Part shown: piece after piece, positions 8,384 to 17,037 of the stretch
Numbering within the stretch: the first letter of the stretch is position 1
Layout: each line of letters starts with the position of its first letter
NCBI RefSeq assembly: GCF_014257025.1
Contig: NZ_JACMSF010000062.1
Span: 1-47,900, forward strand
DNA from: Streptomyces cupreus
GTDB taxonomy: Bacteria; Actinomycetota; Actinomycetes; Streptomycetales; Streptomycetaceae
Reading direction: 5' to 3'
DNA length: 47,900 nucleotides
Notes under the pieces: model-generated
Seen by the model: the letters and a program-made list of their open reading frames with translations, nothing else
What the model was told of the DNA's origin: nothing
The model's database searches: none
Translations under genes and position numbers: made by a program

Positions 8384-9268
8384 ATGACGGTCATCCTCAA
8401 CCAGAGCTTCACCGGCATCAGCATCGGTGCCGTCCTCCTGCTCATCGCCCTCGGGCTGACCCTGACGTTCGGTCAGATGGGCGTGATCAACATGGCGCAC
8501 GGCGAGTTCATCATGGCCGGCGCCTACACGACGTACGTCCTGCAGCAGTCCATCAGCGGTGCCGGCGTCTCCCTGCTCGTCGCGCTGCCGCTGGCGTTCC
8601 TCGTCGCCGGAAGCCTCGGCGCGCTGCTGGAGTGGCTGCTGATCCGGCGCCTGTACACCCGGCCGCTGGACACCCTGCTGGTGACCTGGGGCGTCTCCCT
8701 GATGCTCCAGCAACTCGCACGGGACATCTTCGGCGCGCCCAACGTGCAGACCCGCGCGCCGGATCTGCTCACCGGCAACATCTCGGTGGGCGGCATCACG
8801 CTGGCCAACAGCAGACTGTTCATCCTCGGGCTCGCCCTGCTGTGCGTCCTCGGTCTCACGCTCGTGCTGCGGCTGACGCCGCTGGGCCGCCGGATCCGGG
8901 CCGTCGTACAGAACCGTGACCTCGCCGAGGTGTCCGGCATCGCCTCCGAACAGGTCGACCGGACGACCTTCTTCATCGGCTCGGGCCTGGCGGGCGTGGC
9001 CGGAGTCGCGCTCACCCTGGTCGGCCCGATCGGCCCGACGACGGGCACCAACTACATCGTCGACGCCTTCCTCGTGGTGGTCGTCGGCGGCATCGGGCAG
9101 CTGAAGGGCAGTGTGATCACCGCGTTCGTGCTCGGGGTGCTCCAGGCGGTGCTGGAGTACTCGACCACGATCAGCGTCGCGAAGGTCGTCGTGCTCGTGG
9201 CGATCGTCGCCTTCCTCCAGTGGCGGCCCCAGGGCCTGTACACACTGCGCACCCGGAGCCTGGCATGA
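8384..9268 (+). CDS. urtB: Urea ABC transporter permease UrtB
   Basis: The 294-residue, strongly hydrophobic protein is of the LivH/UrtB permease family. The family signature GQMGVINMAHGEFIMAGAY lies near residues 28-46, and the usual VSGIASEQVDRTTFFIGSGLAGVAG is in the second half, followed by IVDAFLVVVVGGIGQLKGS. Length is normal for UrtB without the long periplasmic N-terminal extension seen in some Gram-negative proteins. The stop overlaps the start of urtC by ATGA, showing translational coupling. It forms half of the membrane channel with UrtC. Confidence 0.93.
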   Translation: MTVILNQSFTGISIGAVLLLIALGLTLTFGQMGVINMAHGEFIMAGAYTTYVLQQSISGAGVSLLVALPLAFLVAGSLGALLEWLLIRRLYTRPLDTLLVTWGVSLMLQQLARDIFGAPNVQTRAPDLLTGNISVGGITLANSRLFILGLALLCVLGLTLVLRLTPLGRRIRAVVQNRDLAEVSGIASEQVDRTTFFIGSGLAGVAGVALTLVGPIGPTTGTNYIVDAFLVVVVGGIGQLKGSVITAFVLGVLQAVLEYSTTISVAKVVVLVAIVAFLQWRPQGLYTLRTRSLA

Positions 9269-10386
9269 CGACAACCGTGACCCCCACCGCCCCCGCCCCC
9301 GCGCAGCCCTCGGCTCCCTCGGTGCTGACGCGCCTCCGGGTGCCCGGCGGCTTCCTGCTCGGCGCCGTCCTGCTGCTCGGTGTGGCGCCGCTCGTCCTCC
9401 CCGACTTCCGGCTCTCGTTGCTGGCCAAGTACCTGTGCTACGCGATCGTGGCCGTCGGCGTCAGCCTGGCGTGGGGCCGCGGCGGGCTGATGGTGCTCGG
9501 GCAGGGCGTCTTCTTCGGCCTCGGCGGCTACGCCATGGCCATGCACCTCAAACTCGCGGACGCCGCGGCGACCGGCCAGACGCTCCCCGACTTCATGCAG
9601 CTGTACGGGACTTCGGACACACTGCCCTGGTGGTGGAAGCCGTTCGGGAACCCGCTGTTCGCCATCGCCATGACGGTGCTGCTGCCGATGGCGGTCGCCG
9701 CGGTGCTCGGCTTCTTCGTCTTCCGCCGCCGGGTCAAGGGCGCCTACTTCGCGATCCTGAGCCAGGCGCTGGCCGCGGCCCTGGCCATCTGGCTGGTCGG
9801 CCAGCAGGCCACGACGGGCGGCACCAACGGCCTCACCGACATCCAGGGCTTCTTCGGCTACGACCTCAATGACCCGGTCAACCAGCGGACGGTGTACGTC
9901 ATCATCGCCGCGGCCCTGCTGCTGGTGATGGCCCTGGCCCGGCAGCTGTTCGTCAGCCGCTTCGGCGAACTCCTCGTCGCCGTACGGGATTCCGAGGAGC
10001 GGGTGCGCTTCCTCGGCTACAACCCGGCCAACGTCAAGCTGGTGGCGTACGTCGTGGCCGCCGGCATGGCGGGCCTCGCCGGGGCCCTCTTCGTCCCGGC
10101 CGTGGGGATCATCTCCCCCGCGCTGATCGGCATCGTCCCGTCCATCGGCTTCGTCATCGGCGCGGCGGTCGGCGGCCGGGCCTCGCTGGTGGGCGCGGTG
10201 CTCGGCGCGATCGCCGTGGCCTGGGCGCAGAGCACGCTCTCCGACGCCTTCCCCGCCGCGTGGACGTATCTCCAGGGCCTGTTGTTCGTGCTGGCGGTCG
10301 GCTTCCTTCCGGGCGGCCTCGCCTCCCTGGCGACCGTCGTGCGCAACCGCCGTACCCGCCCGACCGGATCAGGAGAGACAGCATGA
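9265..10386 (+). CDS. urtC: Urea ABC transporter permease UrtC
   Basis: The start ATG at 9265 overlaps the urtB stop; an upstream in-frame start at 9220 lies inside urtB and is unlikely. The 373-residue product is a LivM/UrtC permease with about ten membrane segments. Family text includes LAWGRGGLMVLGQGVFFGLGGYAMAMH, GTNGLTDI and VRDSEERVRFLGYNPANVK, and GALFVPAVGIISP in the last third. WWWKPF in an outward loop is typical of UrtC. The stop (TGA 10384-10386) overlaps the urtD start at 10383. It partners UrtB in the inner membrane. Confidence 0.93.
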   Translation: MTTTVTPTAPAPAQPSAPSVLTRLRVPGGFLLGAVLLLGVAPLVLPDFRLSLLAKYLCYAIVAVGVSLAWGRGGLMVLGQGVFFGLGGYAMAMHLKLADAAATGQTLPDFMQLYGTSDTLPWWWKPFGNPLFAIAMTVLLPMAVAAVLGFFVFRRRVKGAYFAILSQALAAALAIWLVGQQATTGGTNGLTDIQGFFGYDLNDPVNQRTVYVIIAAALLLVMALARQLFVSRFGELLVAVRDSEERVRFLGYNPANVKLVAYVVAAGMAGLAGALFVPAVGIISPALIGIVPSIGFVIGAAVGGRASLVGAVLGAIAVAWAQSTLSDAFPAAWTYLQGLLFVLAVGFLPGGLASLATVVRNRRTRPTGSGETA

Positions 10387-11159
10387 ATGGCGAGGGACTG
10401 ACCGTCCGCGATCTGCGGGTGACGTTCGACGGCTTCACCGCCGTCGACGGCGTCGACCTGGACATCCACCCCGGCGACCTGCGCTTCCTCATCGGCCCGA
10501 ACGGCGCCGGGAAGACCACGCTGGTCGACGCCGTCACCGGTCTGGTGAAGGCCACCGGCTCGGCCCGCTTCGCCGGCCAGGAGCTGCTGGGCAGGCCGGT
10601 GCAGAAAATCGCCCGCACGGGCATCGGCCGTACGTTCCAGACGGCCACGGTCTTCGAGGAGTTGACGGTCCTTCAGAACCTGGACATCGCGGCCGGCGCG
10701 GGCCGTGGCGTGTGGACGATGCTGCGGCGCCGCAAGGACGTGCCGGAGCCGGTGGAGAAGGCGCTGGAGACGATCGGCCTGTCCGCGCTGCGCGACCGCC
10801 CGGCCGGGGTCCTCGCGCACGGTCAGAAGCAGTGGCTGGAGATCGGCATGCTGCTCGTGCAGGACGTACGGCTGCTGCTGCTCGACGAGCCGGTGGCCGG
10901 GATGAGCCATGACGAACGCCAGGCGACCGGTGAGCTGTTGCAGCGCATCAGCGAGGAGCGGACCGTCGTGGTCATCGAGCACGACATGGACTTCATGCGG
11001 TCCTTCGCCCGCAGCGTCAGCGTCCTGCACTCCGGGCGGATGCTCAGCGAGGGCACGGTCGCCGAGGTCCAGGCCGACGCCAGGGTCCAGGAGGTCTACC
11101 TCGGGCGCGCCACCGAACCGGCGCCCTCGGCACCCGTAGCGTCGACTCAGGAGGCCTGA
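10383..11159 (+). CDS. urtD: Urea ABC transporter ATP-binding protein UrtD
   Basis: The start is ATG 10383, overlapping urtC, giving 258 residues. The Walker A is GPNGAGKTT near residue 40, the LivG/UrtD text ARTGIGRTFQTATVFEELTV follows, and Walker B with D-loop is LLLLDEPVAGM. The ABC signature is replaced by LAHGQKQWLEIGMLL instead of LSGGQ, a usual feature of UrtD. The switch His is in VVVIEHDMDFM. It powers import together with UrtE from the cytoplasmic side. Confidence 0.93.
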   Translation: MNGEGLTVRDLRVTFDGFTAVDGVDLDIHPGDLRFLIGPNGAGKTTLVDAVTGLVKATGSARFAGQELLGRPVQKIARTGIGRTFQTATVFEELTVLQNLDIAAGAGRGVWTMLRRRKDVPEPVEKALETIGLSALRDRPAGVLAHGQKQWLEIGMLLVQDVRLLLLDEPVAGMSHDERQATGELLQRISEERTVVVIEHDMDFMRSFARSVSVLHSGRMLSEGTVAEVQADARVQEVYLGRATEPAPSAPVASTQEA

Positions 11160-11163
11160 CGCC

Positions 11164-11856
11164 ATGTTGGAGATCAAGAACGTGCGGGCCGGATACGACC
11201 GCAGCCCCGTCCTGCACGACACCACCGTCACCGTCCCGAACAACGGGGTCGCCGCCGTCCTGGGTCACAACGGCGCCGGCAAGAGCACCCTGTTGCGGGT
11301 GGCGATGGGCCTGCTGAAGCCGCAGCGCGGCAGCGTACTGCTGGACGGCGAGGACATCACCCGCCTCGCCCCGCACCAGCGGGTCGCCCGCGGTATGGCG
11401 TACGTCCCGCAGGGCCAGCAGTCCTTCCCGCACCTGACCACCGCCGAGAACCTCCAACTGGTGGCCGACGGCCGCAGCGGCGGCAAGGCGGCCATCGCCG
11501 AGGTTCTGGACCTCTTCCCGGTCCTGCGGGAACTGTCCGCCCGCCGCGCGGGCCTGCTCTCCGGCGGCCAGCGCCAGCAACTGGCCATCGCCCGGGCTCT
11601 GATCACATCCCCGAGGCTGCTCCTGCTCGACGAGCCGACGGAGGGCATCCAGCCCTCCGTCGTCGCCGAGATCGAGGAGACCGTCCTCACCCTGACCCGC
11701 CGCGGCGGCCTCTCCGTCCTCCTCGTCGAACAACACGTCGGCTTCGCCATGCGCGCCGCCCAGCGCTACTACATCCTGGAGGCGGGCCGGGTCACTTCCT
11801 ACGGCGAGGGGGGCGCGGACGCCGAAGGGGCGGTACGGGAGGCGCTGAGCGTGTGA
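11164..11856 (+). CDS. urtE: Urea ABC transporter ATP-binding protein UrtE
   Basis: The 230-residue LivF/UrtE ATPase starts at ATG 11164, four bases after urtD. Walker A is GHNGAGKSTL, the signature is LLSGGQRQQLAIARAL and Walker B is LLLLDEPTEGIQPS; the last motif is characteristic of UrtE. The switch His is in LLVEQHVGFAM. It closes the urt operon. No obvious terminator hairpin was identified after it, and 11857-12083 carries no gene I can support. Confidence 0.93.
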   Translation: MLEIKNVRAGYDRSPVLHDTTVTVPNNGVAAVLGHNGAGKSTLLRVAMGLLKPQRGSVLLDGEDITRLAPHQRVARGMAYVPQGQQSFPHLTTAENLQLVADGRSGGKAAIAEVLDLFPVLRELSARRAGLLSGGQRQQLAIARALITSPRLLLLDEPTEGIQPSVVAEIEETVLTLTRRGGLSVLLVEQHVGFAMRAAQRYYILEAGRVTSYGEGGADAEGAVREALSV

Positions 11857-12083
11857 CCTTCCCGTGGCGTCACCGCGCCGCCTCCGCCCACGCCACCCCA
11901 TCCTCCGAAGCCACAAGACCCCCGGGCCGCACCGGCGTCTCCGCCTCCAACGGGCCGCCGAACAGCCCCCGTTCCTGAAGGACGGCGGGCTTCCCCGGTC
12001 CCGGCCGCCGCGCGCGAAGGTGCGGGTTCTGGAGCGCGGCAGCGTCATGGTGCCGGCCCCCACTGCACACCGACCGGCGGGCC

Positions 12084-12308
12084 ATGGACGGTGACGGTGG
12101 AGCCGTGCGGTTCAGCCGGCCCGAGCACGTCGGCTTCCGCCTCGTGCGCGGGCCTGTCCCGTATGTCGTCGAGTCGTTCGTCCTGACCGAACTGCCGGCG
12201 GGTGCCGGCCTGGCGTACGAAGGGACCATGAGCACCGATCTGTGGCGTGTCGGGGCCTGGTGGGGTAAGCAGGTGGCCGCCCAGACGTGCTCGGCTACGG
12301 CCTGCTGA
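12084..12308 (+). pseudogene. C-terminal remnant of an SRPBCC-fold (polyketide cyclase/dehydrase-like) protein
   Basis: The frame reads RFSRPEHVGFRLVRGPVPYVVESFVLTEL and YEGTMSTDLWRVGAWWG. These are the central strands and start of the C-terminal helix of small SRPBCC lipid- or ligand-binding proteins of about 150 residues. The N-terminal half is missing, and after WWGKQVAAQ the normal helix is lost; a different frame at 12285-12335 carries LGYGLLIAQKQRER before a stop, so the end may also be frameshifted. It is read as a decayed gene between urtE and the ThDP enzyme. Confidence 0.5.
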
Positions 12309-12417
12309 TCGCGCAGAAGCAGCGCGAGAGGTAGACCTCCGCGCGGTCCGGTGCCATTGACGGGCCTACTCGTCGGTACGTAAGCGCCCTCACATACCCG
12401 GCCGTTCACCGCTCCTG

Positions 12418-12708
12418 GTGTCGGAGCCGAGAGCCGCCCACTACGGCTGGTACGAGATCCGCGTCCAGCACGACCCGGCGACCCGGGACCCGGTCATCGA
12501 CGCGGCCGGAACGATCCAGCGCACCCTCGCCGACACCCTGGACGCCATCGGCCCCGGCCCCATCGCCGCCCTGCTCACCGCGCTGCTGATCGGGGGCGTG
12601 ACCCTGCGCCGCCGACGTCCGGGCACCCGGACGTCACGCTCAACGCCCAGCCACTGCACCTCCCCACCGGCGCGGTGTCCGGGCTCAGTCCCGGACCGAG
12701 CCGGGTGA
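12418..12708 (+). other. Short open frame with one membrane segment, probable gene remnant
   Basis: A GTG-started frame encodes a charged N-terminus, a Thr/Asp-rich amphipathic stretch (IQRTLADTLDAIG) and a hydrophobic segment (PIAALLTALLIGGVTL, about residues 47-62) followed by basic residues. After about residue 70 the composition becomes Ser/Pro/Thr/Arg-rich, as expected of non-coding frames. Its end overlaps the 3' end of the convergent ThDP gene. I do not recognise a family. It may be the broken end of a membrane protein. Confidence 0.25.
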
Positions 12709-14349
12709 GCCGCCGAGCAGCAGCGGCCACACGCTGGGCATCTCGGTGACCGGTACCTCGATCAGGGAGGGTCCCGGTTCGGCGAGGGACTCCTTCAGGG
12801 CTCCGGCGAGCCGTGCCGGGGTCTCCGCCCGCCCGGCGGGGACCCCGAAGGACTCGGCAAGGCGCACGAAGTCGGGGCTGGTCAGGTCGCTGCCGATGAA
12901 GCGGCCCTCGAACTCGTCCGCCTGGATGCGCCGTACGTTTCCGTAGGCGTTGTCGTTGAAGACGACCGCCGTGACCGCGATGCCGTACCTCCGGGCCGTC
13001 GCCAGCTCCTGCATGTTCCAGCAGAACCCGCCGTCGCCGTTGACGGAGACGACCGCCCGGTCCGGGTTGCCCACCTTCACCCCCAGGGCGGAGGGATAGC
13101 CGTAGCCCAGCGTGCCCTGGTAGCCGGGGGTGAGGAAGGTGCCCGGGTGGCGGACGGGGTAGCCGACGGCGGCCAGATAGCCGACCTGGGTCAGCTCGTT
13201 GACCAGGAAACCGTCGTCCGGAATGGCCTCGCGGAGCGCGCGGACGTACGACCACTGCGGTTCGACGCTCTCGATCCGCCGCGCGCACCAGGCGCGCGCG
13301 GCGGTCAGCTCGTCGGCGGACCACTCGGGCTCCGGCCCCGCGCGGCCCGCGGTCAGTACGGCCCGCAGCTCCTCCAGTGCCCTGCGGGCGTCGGCGCAGA
13401 GGGTGAGGTCGGCGCGGCGGGGCGGCCCCAGGTCGGCCGAGTCCGCGTTGACCAGGACGACTTTCGCTCCGGGGGCGGTCGGTACGGCCGCGCCGCGTGG
13501 GGTGACGAAGCGGCTGCCCACGACCAGCACCGCGTCCGCCGAGGGCAGCAGCCGTTGGGCTGCGAGGCTGGGGAAGGCGAGCCGGTGGTGGGCCGGGACG
13601 GCGCCGCCCGAGTTACGGCTCATGACGACCGGGGCGGACAGCTCCTCGGCCAGGGCGGTCAGGGCGGCGCCAGCCCGCGCGGTAAGCACGCCCCCGCCGG
13701 CGTAGAGCAGGGGTCGGCGCGCGGCGCGCAGCACGGCGGCGATCTCGTCCAGTACAGCGGGGGTCAACTCGGCCGGTCCGAGGTCGGCGGGTGTCCGCTC
13801 GGCCGGTTCGAGGGCCGTCTCCGCCCGTGCCGTCAGGATGTCCGCCGGGATCGTCAGCGCCACCGGCCTCGGGCGGCCGGACCGGGACCGCCGTACCGCC
13901 TGGTGCACCAGGCCGGGTATCCCCGCCGGGTCCGCGGCCCGGGCCGACCACTTGGTGACGGAGGTCAGGACGCCGTCCTGGTCGGGGAGTTCGTGCAGCA
14001 TGCCCAGGCCCCGGCCGGCCAGCGGCGAGGGGATGTCGGCCGCCACGCACAGCATCGGTGACGAGCAGGCGTATCCGGTGGCCACGGCGGGCAGGGCGTT
14101 GAGCACACCGGGGCCCGGGACCACCAGGCAGACGCCGGGCCGCCCGCTGGTCCGTGCGTACGCCTCCGCCATATGGGCCGCGCCCTGCTCGTGGCGGGCG
14201 GCGATGTACTCGATGGGTCCTCCGGAGGCCCGGGCGCGGGCCAGGGCGTCCAGGACGTGGTCGAGTTGCACACCGGGCACCCCGAAGACGTGGCGGACGC
14301 CCTCCCGTTCCAACTGTCCGACCAGCGCCTGTGCTCCGCTCAGCTCCAT
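12685..14349 (-). CDS. Thiamine-diphosphate-dependent enzyme, acetolactate-synthase-like
   Basis: The 554-residue protein has the three-domain ThDP architecture. The pyrimidine-binding domain carries the activating Glu53 in ARHEQGAAHMAEAYAR, then GPGVLNALPAV. A central domain follows. The cofactor-binding domain includes YPSALGVKVGNPDRAVVSVNGDGGF with NDNAYGNVRR, matching the GDG-x(~25)-N metal/diphosphate motif. It resembles acetolactate synthase or benzoylformate decarboxylase-type enzymes, but no regulatory subunit gene is near, so branched-chain amino acid synthesis is unlikely. Its start overlaps the end of the antiporter gene by 10 bases. It is the last gene of a five-gene run with a FOXRED2-like protein, an FMN oxidase and a P450. 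A 2-keto acid made by the FMN oxidase could be its substrate (inference). Confidence 0.88.
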   Translation of the reverse strand: MELSGAQALVGQLEREGVRHVFGVPGVQLDHVLDALARARASGGPIEYIAARHEQGAAHMAEAYARTSGRPGVCLVVPGPGVLNALPAVATGYACSSPMLCVAADIPSPLAGRGLGMLHELPDQDGVLTSVTKWSARAADPAGIPGLVHQAVRRSRSGRPRPVALTIPADILTARAETALEPAERTPADLGPAELTPAVLDEIAAVLRAARRPLLYAGGGVLTARAGAALTALAEELSAPVVMSRNSGGAVPAHHRLAFPSLAAQRLLPSADAVLVVGSRFVTPRGAAVPTAPGAKVVLVNADSADLGPPRRADLTLCADARRALEELRAVLTAGRAGPEPEWSADELTAARAWCARRIESVEPQWSYVRALREAIPDDGFLVNELTQVGYLAAVGYPVRHPGTFLTPGYQGTLGYGYPSALGVKVGNPDRAVVSVNGDGGFCWNMQELATARRYGIAVTAVVFNDNAYGNVRRIQADEFEGRFIGSDLTSPDFVRLAESFGVPAGRAETPARLAGALKESLAEPGPSLIEVPVTEMPSVWPLLLGGSPGSVRD

Positions 14350-15623
14350 GTGACCACCTTCTTCTCGTCCTCACTCGGGCGCGCTTCCTCGGCCGGGCGA
14401 TCCCTGGCGTCCCGGCGGTCCAGCCAGCTCAGCACCGGCACTGTCATGACCGTGGTGACCAGGGCGACGAGGACCAGAGCCGCGAACAGCTCGTCGCTGA
14501 CGATGCCTGCCGCGAGACCGATGTTGAGCGCGATCAGCTGCATCAGCCCGCGCGCGTTCATCAAAGCGCCGACCCGGACAGCGACCGGACCGGGTTCCCC
14601 GCGCAGCCGGGCGGCGGCCCAGCAGCCGCCGAACTTGCCGAGCACCGCCAGCACGACGGCCGCCGCCCCGAACGCCATCACGGACGGGTCGGAGAACACG
14701 TCGAAGCGGGTGTTCAGGCCGGAGTAGGTGAAGAACATCGGCACGAACACCACCTGGGTCACGGACTGGGTGGTGCGCACCAGCCGGTCCGACGTCTCGC
14801 CGCGCGGCATCGCCATCCCGACGCAGAACGCCCCGAAGACGGCGTACAGGTCGATGATGTCCGTGAACCAGGCGGCGCAGAACAGCACGGTGACGGTGAG
14901 CAGGAGCCGGGTGTCGTCGCCGAAGCCGGGCCGGTTCACGATCCACGCCAGCAGACGGCGCCCCGCCCAGAACAGGACGGCGAGGAACAGCAGGGAGCCG
15001 CCGACCGCCGTCAGGATGGGCTCCACCTCGCCGGAGGCCACGCTCAGCACCCCGGCGAGCAGGATCCAGGCGACGGCGTCGTCGGTGGCTCCGGAGGCGA
15101 GGGAGAGCGAGCCGAACCGGCTGCCGGCCAGGCCCCGTTCGGTGATGATTCGGGCCAGCATCGGGAACGCGGTGATCGCCAGGGCGACGCCGACGAACGC
15201 CGCTGTCACCCAGACCGAGACCCCGTCGACGAAGATGCCGACGTGACCGTGGGCCACAAAGGTCAGGCCCACGCCCAGCATCAGAGGGATCGCCACTCCG
15301 GCGGAGGAGACCGCGACGGCGGTGCTGGCCAGCCCGCGGCCGGCGTGCGCCCGGAACTCGTATCCGGCGGCGAACATCAGGGTCACCAGGCCGATCTGCC
15401 CGGCCACATACAGCACCGGCTTCAGCTCCGACGGGAAGACCTCGGCGGAGAGGCCCGGGGCGACCAGCCCGAATAGCGAGGGGCCGAGCAGCACGCCGGC
15501 GATCATCTCGCCGACAACCGGTGGCTGGCCGAAGCGGCCCGCCACCAGGGCGACCAGACGGCACGTCAGCAGGATCACGACGGCGGCCAGGAAGAAGGCG
15601 GGAGCGAGTTCCACGGGAGTCAT
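14340..15623 (-). CDS. Cation/proton antiporter, CPA2 (Kef/NapA-like) family
   Basis: The 427-residue protein has about twelve hydrophobic segments. It contains GRFGQPPVVGEMIAGVLLGPS in the first quarter, FAAGYEFRAH, and the paired acids GATDDAVAWILLAG in the ion-binding crossover, all typical of CPA2 exchangers. GAFCVGMAMPRG and MNARGLMQLIALNIGL follow in the second half. There is no C-terminal RCK/TrkA nucleotide domain. It exchanges Na+ or K+ for protons across the membrane. Placement inside an enzyme run suggests export or pH support for the pathway, or a role unrelated to it. The end overlaps the downstream ThDP start by 10 bases, and 13 bases separate it from the P450. Confidence 0.88.
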   Translation of the reverse strand: MTPVELAPAFFLAAVVILLTCRLVALVAGRFGQPPVVGEMIAGVLLGPSLFGLVAPGLSAEVFPSELKPVLYVAGQIGLVTLMFAAGYEFRAHAGRGLASTAVAVSSAGVAIPLMLGVGLTFVAHGHVGIFVDGVSVWVTAAFVGVALAITAFPMLARIITERGLAGSRFGSLSLASGATDDAVAWILLAGVLSVASGEVEPILTAVGGSLLFLAVLFWAGRRLLAWIVNRPGFGDDTRLLLTVTVLFCAAWFTDIIDLYAVFGAFCVGMAMPRGETSDRLVRTTQSVTQVVFVPMFFTYSGLNTRFDVFSDPSVMAFGAAAVVLAVLGKFGGCWAAARLRGEPGPVAVRVGALMNARGLMQLIALNIGLAAGIVSDELFAALVLVALVTTVMTVPVLSWLDRRDARDRPAEEARPSEDEKKVVTWS

Positions 15624-15636
15624 GGTGTCGTTCCTG

Positions 15637-17037
15637 TCAACGGCCGGCGGGGACGGAGGTGGCGGAGCCGCCGGGCGAGGCGGCGAAGTAGTTCCGGCAC
15701 AGTCCCAGGCGCCGGGCGTCCCACACCATGTAGCTGCCCAAGGCGAGTTGGACGAGGCTGCGCGGGATCGCCGCCCAGCGGTCGGCCAGCCGCATCACCG
15801 CGAGCCGCGACCGGCGGCGGACAGGACCCCATGCCGCTCCGGCGCGCGGGACGAGCAGACAAGGTCCGCGGCTGGGCAGCGAACGGGTGTGCTCCGCCGA
15901 GGACTCCAGCCGGAACCGCCGGAGCGTCTCCTCGGCCGCGACCCGCATGGTGAGTACGGCGAAACCGCGGGCCGGGCAGGGGCGGTTGGCGGTGACGCCG
16001 AACGGGATGGAGGCGGTGGGACGGGTGTCCGGGGACAGCCACCGGTCGGGGTCGAAGGGACCGGCGTCGGACCCTTGGTACTCGGGGTAGTTGAACAGCA
16101 GGACCGAGCCGGCGGGAATGGGGTCCCTGCCCTGCCTGGGGATGTCGCCGGACGTGATCCGGTGGGCCACGCCGAAGAGCGGGAAGTGCTGCAACGTCTC
16201 GTTGATCACCCGGTCCAGGAAGTCCGGGTCCTCGGCACCGGCCGACAGGCGGTCCTGCACCGGCCGGTGCGTGGCGAGGACGAGCAGCAGGTGCGCCATC
16301 GCCTCCGACATCTGCACCACGGCGGTGTTGAAGAACGTGCCCTGCAGGTAGTACGCCTGCTCCCGCTCGGTCAGCGTGGACGGCAGCGGCACGGGCGGCG
16401 GGTTGTGGGCGAGCCGGTCGCGCAGATGGGCGGTGAGCCGGTCCCGCCGGTCCATGTGCCGCAGCCGGGTGCACTTCAGGGCGCTGACGACGTCGTCCGC
16501 GTTGCCGACGATCAGATCACGGACGTGGCGCGGGCACCGCTCGCGGAAGACGACCTCGTAGTAGACCTCGGCCCACACCGGCATCATCAGGTCGCGCAGC
16601 CGCACGCGGTGGGCCCCGCCACGTGCGCTAACCGCGTCGAGTTCGTCGAGGACCTGCCGGGTGCAGCGGCCCACCAGCTCGGTCCACTGGTCGCGGGAGA
16701 GCCCGGCCAGGATCTGCCGGGTGGTCCGGGCGACGTCGTCGTAGCGCGGCCCGGGCTCCAGGTGCTCCTGGTGCACCTCGGGGCCTGGGGACAGCCAGTA
16801 CCAGAACAGGTCGGACAGCGCGGCGCCCCGGCTGCGGCCGTTGGCCGCGGGGTGCCCGTACACCTCCTTGAACTCCTCGGCGGGCACCTCACGCCCCGGT
16901 GCTTTGATGCCCTCCTCGCCACCGACCCGGGCGAAGATGCGGACCCGCAGGGCGACGACCGTACGGGGCAGCCAGTACGGCAGGCTCACGGCCAGCGCCG
17001 CGGTGAGTACGAGGGCCGCCAGTCCGAGGCCGCTCAT
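15637..17037 (-). CDS. Divergent cytochrome P450 with N-terminal membrane anchor
   Basis: ATG 17037 overlaps the upstream stop (ATGA), giving 466 residues. Residues about 4-24 form a membrane segment, unusual for a bacterial P450. The haem loop is recognisable as PFGVTANRPCPARGFAV with Cys354, and FDPDRW (328-333) fits the region before it. Two usually invariant features are altered. The K-helix ExxR reads E280-T-L-Q283, with Gln for Arg. The I-helix, around QGTFFNTAVVQM (232-243), lacks the acid-alcohol pair (D/E-T). The tail after residue 400 is basic with a hydrophobic helix. Peroxidase or isomerase-like chemistry, or a non-catalytic role, are possible. It is coupled to the FMN oxidase and antiporter genes. 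Confidence 0.75.
   Translation of the reverse strand: MSGLGLAALVLTAALAVSLPYWLPRTVVALRVRIFARVGGEEGIKAPGREVPAEEFKEVYGHPAANGRSRGAALSDLFWYWLSPGPEVHQEHLEPGPRYDDVARTTRQILAGLSRDQWTELVGRCTRQVLDELDAVSARGGAHRVRLRDLMMPVWAEVYYEVVFRERCPRHVRDLIVGNADDVVSALKCTRLRHMDRRDRLTAHLRDRLAHNPPPVPLPSTLTEREQAYYLQGTFFNTAVVQMSEAMAHLLLVLATHRPVQDRLSAGAEDPDFLDRVINETLQHFPLFGVAHRITSGDIPRQGRDPIPAGSVLLFNYPEYQGSDAGPFDPDRWLSPDTRPTASIPFGVTANRPCPARGFAVLTMRVAAEETLRRFRLESSAEHTRSLPSRGPCLLVPRAGAAWGPVRRRSRLAVMRLADRWAAIPRSLVQLALGSYMVWDARRLGLCRNYFAASPGGSATSVPAGR

Noticed and set aside
6487..8919. 810-codon plus-strand frame across urtA and urtB
   Set aside because: It is a shifted frame through MarR, urtA and urtB with repetitive Arg/Gly/Gln text.
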